Below are positions 45,231 through 50,205 of a DNA stretch of 50,205 bases, in pieces (positions within the stretch are counted from its first letter, which is position 1; the number at the start of each line of letters is the position of its first letter). The translations under genes and the position numbers were made by a program. Source of the DNA: an uncultured Nitrospira sp. (GTDB lineage: Bacteria > Nitrospirota > Nitrospiria > Nitrospirales > Nitrospiraceae); contig CAMLHQ010000019.1 in NCBI GenBank assembly GCA_946479785.1, forward strand, positions 1 to 50,205. The letters are read 5' to 3'. The notes beneath the pieces are model-generated. The model was not told where the DNA came from, did not search any database, and saw nothing but the letters and a program-made list of their open reading frames with translations.

Positions 45231-45754
45231 ACAAGGGGCCACATCACTTGTCCAGATGGCAGGTCCGTGGTAAGAGATGCTCTATGTCTCTCACAGACTG
45301 GAAGATCAGTATATTGTCGGCCATGCTTCTATCGAGCGCCGCCTGCTCGACACCGATTCTTCAACATGAAGAAACCGTACTGCCGGCGATTCCTGCTCCT
45401 TCGGATGTACCCGAAGATCGACGTGTACTGGCCGGTGAATGGGACTATGAGGATGGTGCGGTCGTCACGCTCACACTCGACGAGCAGGGCAATGGCACCT
45501 ATCCGTGGAAGGAAGGCCGGTTCGAGACGCGGTCCCTATCGGATCATACCTGGCAGGGTATGTGGTTCCAGAAAGAAAACGACCGTGAAGGTGGATTTAC
45601 CGTGCATTTCTCATCCGATTTCTCGGATGGAGAGGGGCAATGGTGGTACACCAGAATTGGGGCCGACCAGGCCCCTGCGCAAAAAGGCGGAACATTCCAT
45701 CTCAGCAGAAAATCCTCCCACGCCGATGCCGGCGACACACCTGCCGCTCCCTAA
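45227..45754 (+). CDS. Putative lipoprotein of unknown function
   Basis: A 175-residue protein if it starts at the ATG overlapping the aminotransferase stop; an ATG at 45284 would give a neater signal peptide (LTDWKISILSAMLLSSAAC, lipobox Cys). The mature part is a small beta-rich domain with LAGEWDYEDGAVVTLTLDEQ, YPWKEGRFETRSLSDHTWQG and DGEGQWWYTRIG, resembling small beta-sandwich proteins that measure variance from a background such as lipocalin-like META or DUF domains; I do not recognise one. Its 3' end overlaps the convergent dehydrogenase-like gene by 4 bp. Probably periplasm-facing. Confidence 0.68.
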   Translation: MNKGPHHLSRWQVRGKRCSMSLTDWKISILSAMLLSSAACSTPILQHEETVLPAIPAPSDVPEDRRVLAGEWDYEDGAVVTLTLDEQGNGTYPWKEGRFETRSLSDHTWQGMWFQKENDREGGFTVHFSSDFSDGEGQWWYTRIGADQAPAQKGGTFHLSRKSSHADAGDTPAAP

Positions 45755-46641
45755 GACCGTTGCGGCTTCGCCGCTGGATTGATCGTCTCATACAGCGCAG
45801 AATAGTCGACCTCGCCGAGGCCCTGAGCGATCGTCTGTTCCAAGATCGTTCGAATCCCGTCCAGACCGCTCGTCGTCAATCCACAACCGGTTGCCTCTTC
45901 CGAGCAGAGCATGACATCTTTGAGCAGGTGGCGGGTGGAAAAATTCGGCTGGTGGTAATCGCGTTTGAGAAGGCGCGGTAGCTTCTTGTCGAAGGTCGGA
46001 GCGAACAGGACGCTCTCACGAAGAATCCCCATGAAGGTCTCGACGGAAACCCCGGACCGCTGGACCAATCCCAGGCTCAATGCGAACGCCGAGGTCTCCG
46101 CGGCGATCAAGTGATTGAGCGCCAGCTTCAGCGCCGCGGCTTTGCCGACCGTTCCGATGAGTCGAGGCTCACGACCGAGCGAGCGAAAGAGGGGATGTAA
46201 TCCCGCGAACTGTTCCTCTGTGCCTCCGACCATCACGAACAGGGTCCCCGCTTTGGCTTCGGCCAAACTACCGAGCACCGGGGCTTCGCAGTATGTCGCC
46301 CCGCATCGTTCAATTGCTCGCTGAATGCCGAGACTTTCAGATGAATTGATGGTTCCCATCTGGATGATCGTTTTGCCTTTGAGTACTGCCGAGCAGGACG
46401 GTGACAACAGCACCGATCGAATGGCTGCTGCATCTGACAAGAGGAGGATCACGCATCCGGCCTGCTCGATTGCCAGTTCCGGAGTTCCGACCACCGCAAT
46501 TCCGTGTGCCTGGAGCGGAAGGGCTTTCGTGGCGGTTCGGTTGTAGGCAATGACCCTATGCCCGACCGCCTGCAGTCGTTCAGCAATCGCTCGACCTAAC
46601 AGCCCGGTTCCCAGTAGAGCGATGGTCAGGAATGGTTTCAT
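45751..46641 (-). CDS. Beta-hydroxyacid dehydrogenase-like NAD(P)-binding protein
   Basis: A 296-residue enzyme of the 3-hydroxyisobutyrate/6-phosphogluconate dehydrogenase-like family. The Rossmann motif is LLGTGLLGRAIAERL; the domain-2 catalytic lysine is in GKAAALKLALNHLIAAE, and EAPVLGSLAEAKAGTL matches the substrate-binding DAPVSGGxxxAxxGxL signature with a Glu and LGS replacing SGG. It likely reduces an aldehyde or keto-acid, or oxidises a hydroxyacid with NAD(P). Substrate unknown. The ATG overlaps the upstream phosphatase stop by 4 nt (ATGA). Confidence 0.88.
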   Translation of the reverse strand: MKPFLTIALLGTGLLGRAIAERLQAVGHRVIAYNRTATKALPLQAHGIAVVGTPELAIEQAGCVILLLSDAAAIRSVLLSPSCSAVLKGKTIIQMGTINSSESLGIQRAIERCGATYCEAPVLGSLAEAKAGTLFVMVGGTEEQFAGLHPLFRSLGREPRLIGTVGKAAALKLALNHLIAAETSAFALSLGLVQRSGVSVETFMGILRESVLFAPTFDKKLPRLLKRDYHQPNFSTRHLLKDVMLCSEEATGCGLTTSGLDGIRTILEQTIAQGLGEVDYSALYETINPAAKPQRS

Positions 46642-47441
46642 GATCGTTGCTTCTTCTTCCGCGCGCGATCGGCATGGGTTTGCAAGATTGGACGCAAGTC
46701 TTCTCTGGCTGTCGCGGACACGGCGATGACGCCCCTAAACCGAGGAGTCGGTTGGTTGAAGGTCAACGCGCGGCCCTCCGCATCGGTCACGGTCCCACCG
46801 CTTTCCTGGATCAACAAGACGCCGGCGGCCAAATCCCATTCATTCTCCGGCTCGATGGTAAGCGTCGCTTGAATCCGTCCAGCCGCGACCAGCGCCAGCG
46901 AATGGGCGATGGAAAACATGGGCCGGCATTGGAGATGACTGTCGAGACCGGCCCAGCGGCCGTCCCGGAACTCCCAGGGGCTGACCATGATATGCGAATG
47001 AGTATCAAGGGATGTAATCGGAGCGATCGGCTTGCCGTTCAAGCAGAGACCTTCGCCGCGGAGGGCCGTGAAAAGTTCGTCGGTCGAGGGATTGAAGATC
47101 GCTGCCATGACCGGAGTGCCCTTCTCGACCAACCCGACCGAAATGCAGAATTCCGGTAGCCGATTCACGTAGGCCTTGGTGCCGTCGATCGGGTCCACCA
47201 CCCACACACGTGCCTTGTCGAGGCGCGCGGGATCGTCGGGAGATTCCTCGGAGAGCCAGCCGTCGTCGGGGAAATGTGTCTGCCACATCTCATGGAGCAT
47301 GCGATTGACTTCAAGATCCGCGGTCGTCACCGGTGAGCGATCCTTCTTCGTCAGGACCTCGAACCCTTGTTGGGCCAAGTCCAGTGCCCGCACGCCGGCC
47401 TGTCTGATCGTGCTCGTCAATTGGGCGAGTTCTCGTTCCAT
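46638..47441 (-). CDS. Inositol monophosphatase/CysQ-family phosphatase
   Basis: A 267-residue Mg-dependent, lithium-sensitive-type phosphatase. Metal ligands are in WLSEES, DPIDGTKAYVN and NEWDLAAGVLLIQESGG. The family includes inositol monophosphatase, CysQ (3'-phosphoadenosine 5'-phosphate hydrolysis) and histidinol-phosphatase-like enzymes; SEESPDD and the overall spacing favour the CysQ/HisN side but do not decide it. Translation is coupled to the downstream dehydrogenase-like gene. It diverges from corA across 141 bp. Confidence 0.88.
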   Translation of the reverse strand: MERELAQLTSTIRQAGVRALDLAQQGFEVLTKKDRSPVTTADLEVNRMLHEMWQTHFPDDGWLSEESPDDPARLDKARVWVVDPIDGTKAYVNRLPEFCISVGLVEKGTPVMAAIFNPSTDELFTALRGEGLCLNGKPIAPITSLDTHSHIMVSPWEFRDGRWAGLDSHLQCRPMFSIAHSLALVAAGRIQATLTIEPENEWDLAAGVLLIQESGGTVTDAEGRALTFNQPTPRFRGVIAVSATAREDLRPILQTHADRARKKKQRS

Positions 47442-47531
47442 GGTGTCCTGTCTTGAGAGCGTAGGTTCAGAGTAGCAGGTCTCATGTTATCGTAAAAGCA
47501 AAACAATTGCGGGGACGATCCCATTCCCCTC

Positions 47532-47560
47532 TTGACCCCTCCTGCGAACCTGCGTACAAG
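47532..47560 (+). promoter_or_regulatory. Candidate corA promoter
   Basis: TTGACC (47532-47537) and TACAAG (47555-47560) are 17 bp apart and end 22 bp before the corA ATG at 47583. The hexamers match the consensus at five and four positions. Confidence 0.5.
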
Positions 47561-47582
47561 CTGTGAGCCGAGGTCTCGACTG

Positions 47583-48638
47583 ATGAAGCTGGTTCAGAAA
47601 CGATCCAAGAAAACCGGGCTCCCGCCCGGCACTCTCGTCCATATCGGCGAGCACAAGTCCGAAAAAGTCACGATCACGGCTTTTCACTACACCGGAACAA
47701 GCTGCGACGAACGGCAATTGGAGCAACTGGATCGTCTGTCGCCACCGGCGGATGAGTCGGTGATGTGGATCAACGTCGGCGGTGTCCACAAGGTGGAGGT
47801 CGTGGAAGTGCTCGGCAAGCAGTTCTCGCTACATCCCCTGCTATTGGAAGACGTCGCCAATACGGATCAGCGTCCAAAACTCGACGACTATGAGACCTAT
47901 ATTTTCCTCGTCATGAAAATGCTGTCGCTGACGAATCGGCAGGAGATCGCCGTCGAGCAGGTAAGCCTCGTACTCGGGAGGAATTATGTCCTCTCGTTTC
48001 AGGAGAATGGAACGGATGTCTTCCAACCGGTGCGCGAGCGGTTGCGAGGAGGGAAGGGTCGCATGCGCCAGTCGGGTGCCGATTATCTCCTCTATGCCCT
48101 CGTCGATGCGATTGTCGATCAATATTTTGCAGTTTTAGAGTTGTTGGGCGAAAAAATCGAGGCCTTGCAGCATATGGTGGTGGCCGACCCCCAACCGGAA
48201 ACGCTGAAAGCCATCCATGCGCTGAAGCGCCAGCTGCTCTTTCTTCGGAGAGCCGTCTGGCCCTTGCGTGACGTAATGAACAACTTGTCGCGCTCGGATT
48301 GTCCGTTTCTCCAACAATCGACCAAAGTGTTTTTCCGCGACGTGTACGACCACGTCGTACAAATCGTCGATACAATCGAAACATTGCGAGAAATGGTCTC
48401 GGCTAGTCTGGATATCTATCTCTCAAGCGTGAGCTACAGGCTGAACGCCGTCATGCGCGTGCTGACCGTCATCACGACCATTTTCATGCCGTTGAGTTTT
48501 ATCGCGAGCATCTATGGTATGAACTTCGAATACATGCCGGAACTGAAATTGCAGTGGGCCTATCCCGTGGTGTTAGGAGTGATGGTAGTTGTGGGGGTCG
48601 GTATGCTGGTGCTGTTCAAGAACAAACGCTGGCTGTAA
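47583..48638 (+). CDS. corA: Magnesium/cobalt transporter CorA
   Basis: A 351-residue CorA. The pore signature YGMNF is followed by EYMPEL, in the order of the periplasmic loop between two C-terminal membrane segments (VLTVITTIFMPLSFIASI and AYPVVLGVMVVVGVGMLVLF). The N-terminal cytoplasmic funnel has WINVGGVHKVEVVEVLGKQF, HPLLLEDVAN and QRPKLDDYETYIF. The pentamer takes up Mg2+ or Co2+ down the membrane potential. I chose the ATG at 47583; the open frame extends to 47532, through the likely promoter. Standard family length otherwise. Confidence 0.94.
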   Translation: MKLVQKRSKKTGLPPGTLVHIGEHKSEKVTITAFHYTGTSCDERQLEQLDRLSPPADESVMWINVGGVHKVEVVEVLGKQFSLHPLLLEDVANTDQRPKLDDYETYIFLVMKMLSLTNRQEIAVEQVSLVLGRNYVLSFQENGTDVFQPVRERLRGGKGRMRQSGADYLLYALVDAIVDQYFAVLELLGEKIEALQHMVVADPQPETLKAIHALKRQLLFLRRAVWPLRDVMNNLSRSDCPFLQQSTKVFFRDVYDHVVQIVDTIETLREMVSASLDIYLSSVSYRLNAVMRVLTVITTIFMPLSFIASIYGMNFEYMPELKLQWAYPVVLGVMVVVGVGMLVLFKNKRWL

Positions 48639-48682
48639 CAGGAAGCTGAAAAAGGGCCGCCGGCTGCGTTCTCTCGACGCAG
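48636..48682 (+). repeat. Short shared element after a stop codon, copy 2, with hairpin
   Basis: The corA stop opens the string TAACAGGAAGCTGAAAA that also occurs, slightly changed, at 41950. It is followed by CTGCGT (48664-48669) and ACGCAG (48677-48682), a 6-bp stem. The site lies between convergent genes and could also help end transcription, although no T-run is present. Probably a remnant of a dispersed palindromic repeat. Confidence 0.4.
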
Positions 48683-48701
48683 GGCTAGATTGAGGGCTCA
48701 G

Positions 48702-49085
48702 CTACTCCTGTACTTCGACGTGATCCACAAAGTAGGCCGTGTCGCCGAAGCAGGTCGTCGGCAAGTAACGAAATTCTTTGTAGTGGAGGATCACGCGTTT
48801 TCCCATCACTTGTGACAGCTGCGCCGCTACGCTGTTGTCCGACACGGTAAATTCCCACAAGACGGGTGCAGTGCCCGGTACCGTCGTCATCGCAAGTTCT
48901 CCCTCATGGGTCTTGCACACCCAGCCCTTCTTGGAAAATTTCTGGATGTAGCCGGCACGGCTGCCGTCGGAGTAGCTGTAGTTGAAGGCGACCAGGAGAA
49001 CCCCCGCCGCCACGAAGAGGAGCACCAACAGGAATCGAGGTCTCAATAGCCACATGGGGAAGAGGATCGCAGCCCAGCTACTCAT
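48702..49085 (-). CDS. Small membrane-anchored protein of unknown function
   Basis: A 127-residue protein with one strong membrane segment (FLLVLLFVAAGVLLVAFNYSY, about residues 18-38) and a soluble C-terminal domain. The latter has GYIQKFSKKGWVCKTHEGEL, FTVSDNSVAAQLSQVMGKRV and LHYKEFRYLPTTCFGDTAYFVDHV. Similar short proteins exist in many bacteria without a known role. The two cysteines could form a disulfide on the outer side. It starts with TAATG overlap of the leuD stop, so it rides on the leuCD transcript, though a leucine role is unlikely. Confidence 0.75.
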   Translation of the reverse strand: MSSWAAILFPMWLLRPRFLLVLLFVAAGVLLVAFNYSYSDGSRAGYIQKFSKKGWVCKTHEGELAMTTVPGTAPVLWEFTVSDNSVAAQLSQVMGKRVILHYKEFRYLPTTCFGDTAYFVDHVEVQE

Positions 49086-49720
49086 TAGCCTCCAGACTTA
49101 GGCATAAGGTCAGTGAAAAGCCACGGAGCCTCGGCCTTTCTCCGGGCTTCATACTCCGCGATCGCCGACTCATGTTGCAGGGTCAGCCCGATTGAATCCA
49201 GCCCTCGATACAGGCAATCCTTCCTGAACGGGTCGATCGTGAATCGGTAATTTATTCCGGCTGGGGTCGTCACGGTTTGTCCGCCGAGATCCACCGTCAG
49301 CCGATAGCCCGGCGTCGCCAAGACATCCTTCATCAAGGCTTGAATCTCTTCAGCTTGGAGAACGACCGGAAGGATGCCGTTCTGAAAACAGTTGTTGTAG
49401 AAAATGTCTGCGAAACTCGTTGCGATGATGCAACGGAAGCCTTGATCGAGCAAGGCCCAGGGTGCATGTTCGCGAGAGGAGCCGCAACCGAAGTTGTCAC
49501 GTGTCAAAAGAATCGTGGCACCTTGGTAGCGCGCCTGGTTCAAAAAGAAAGACGGATCGGGAGAGCCGTCCTTTTGTTTCCGCCAATCAAAGAAGAGGCC
49601 TTCGCGAAGCCCCGTCCGCTTGATCGTTTTCAAAAACTGTTTCGGGATAATTTGATCCGTATCGACGTTGACGCGATCCAATGCGGCGACGAGACCGGTT
49701 ATCTTAGTGAAGGCGTGCAT
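49085..49720 (-). CDS. leuD: 3-isopropylmalate dehydratase small subunit
   Basis: A 211-residue LeuD. Typical segments are [20 protein letters not shown] (with the conserved DTDQIIP), [15 protein letters not shown] holding the catalytic serine and SREH, and [19 protein letters not shown]. With LeuC it isomerises 2-isopropylmalate to 3-isopropylmalate through an Fe-S cluster in leucine synthesis. It follows leuC by 11 bp and overlaps the next gene by 1 nt. Length and motifs are standard. Confidence 0.97.
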   Translation of the reverse strand: MHAFTKITGLVAALDRVNVDTDQIIPKQFLKTIKRTGLREGLFFDWRKQKDGSPDPSFFLNQARYQGATILLTRDNFGCGSSREHAPWALLDQGFRCIIATSFADIFYNNCFQNGILPVVLQAEEIQALMKDVLATPGYRLTVDLGGQTVTTPAGINYRFTIDPFRKDCLYRGLDSIGLTLQHESAIAEYEARRKAEAPWLFTDLMPKSGG

Positions 49721-49731
49721 GCAAATCCTCG

Positions 49732-50205
49732 TTAGCGTGACGCATTGGGCCAGTTTCTGATATCGACGAAATGTCCCTCAACGGCCGCGGCGACAGCCAT
49801 GGCCGGAGATACAAGGTGCGTCCTGCCTCCCGCCCCCTGGCGCCCTTCGAAATTACGATTACTGGTTGACGCGCAACGCTCTCCCGGTTGAAGCACGTCG
49901 GCGTTCATGGCCAGACACATACTGCAACCTGGTTCGCGCCATTCGAACCCTGCTGCGGTAAAGACTCGATCGAGCCCTTCTTCTTCTGCCTGCCGTTTGA
50001 TCAATCCGGAGCCGGGAACCACCATCGCGCGCACCGTCTTGGCGACGCGCTTTCCTTTTGCGAAGCTGGCCGCAAGCCGCAGATCTTCAATGCGCGAATT
50101 CGTGCAGGAACCGATGAAGACTCTGTCAATTTGGATGTCGGTGATGGGCATGTTGGCGGTGAGGCCCATATACTCGAGCGCTCGTTCGGTCGCCTGACGG
50201 ATTTT
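49732..50205 (-). CDS. leuC: 3-isopropylmalate dehydratase large subunit, 5' part outside the window
   Basis: The C-terminal about 157 residues of LeuC; the frame enters from the right edge, so the N-terminal two thirds are missing. The three Fe-S cluster cysteines are visible: one in [15 protein letters not shown] and two in [29 protein letters not shown] and [18 protein letters not shown] complete the family pattern. It binds the 4Fe-4S cluster used in the isomerisation. An internal ATG at 50169 is not the start, since coding continues upstream of it (YMGLT context). It is followed by leuD. Confidence 0.97.
   Translation of the reverse strand, partial: KIRQATERALEYMGLTANMPITDIQIDRVFIGSCTNSRIEDLRLAASFAKGKRVAKTVRAMVVPGSGLIKRQAEEEGLDRVFTAAGFEWREPGCSMCLAMNADVLQPGERCASTSNRNFEGRQGAGGRTHLVSPAMAVAAAVEGHFVDIRNWPNASR

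Overview
This is a GC-rich bacterial chromosome segment with dense, mostly operonic genes. It has no rRNA, tRNA, CRISPR array, insertion sequence or phage gene that I can see. Gene content and protein flavour suggest Nitrospirota, probably a Nitrospira-like nitrite oxidiser: a dnaA-dnaN-gyrB-gyrA block, DsrEFH-like proteins, a long ThyX-like protein, and a DabA/DabB (MpsAB-type) cluster. This is inferred from remembered family likeness, not from a search.

Layout. 1-1947 (minus): a DsbA/FrnE-like oxidoreductase cut by the window edge, a pirin and a DoxX protein form an operon behind a promoter whose spacer holds a perfect palindrome. 2100-3674: smpB, dciA and a membrane-anchored unknown. 3705-11245 (minus): gyrA, gyrB, dnaN and dnaA read away from a probable replication origin at about 11246-11575, which has paired DnaA boxes. 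11576-12492 (minus): three small DsrH-, DsrF- and DsrE-like genes sit between the origin and hisS. 14035-16577 (plus): a long ThyX-like protein and a TPR protein.

16693-26217 is the most interesting block. A minus-strand operon encodes two 566-residue NuoL/DabB-like proteins, a degenerate NuoM-like protein, DabA (DUF2309) with its carbonic-anhydrase-like Cys/Asp/His/Cys set, and a PII-like protein. A DUF2294 (MpsC-like) gene lies divergently upstream. The genes overlap by 4 to 13 nt. A 44-codon reading frame is fitted between the two DabB paralogues with a 4-nt overlap at each end. Together this looks like an expanded system for energised inorganic-carbon uptake or membrane-potential generation, plausible in an autotroph.

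26287-36744: SelO, a 1078-residue unknown with a large extracytoplasmic part followed by seven membrane segments, two alpha/beta hydrolases, a small cysteine-rich protein, EttA, an RmlD-like reductase, a DUF1295 membrane protein, a lipoprotein and an HTH/zinc-ribbon regulator. 36812-50205: TldD/TldE, TPR, LOG-like, exported MsrA, lytic transglycosylase, PilZ, aminotransferase, lipoprotein, beta-hydroxyacid dehydrogenase-like, inositol-phosphatase-like, CorA, a small membrane protein, leuD and the 3' part of leuC.

Start codons were moved inward from the longest open frame wherever a ribosome-binding site, a paralogue or the domain boundary argued for it. Promoter calls were made by eye and are weak evidence.
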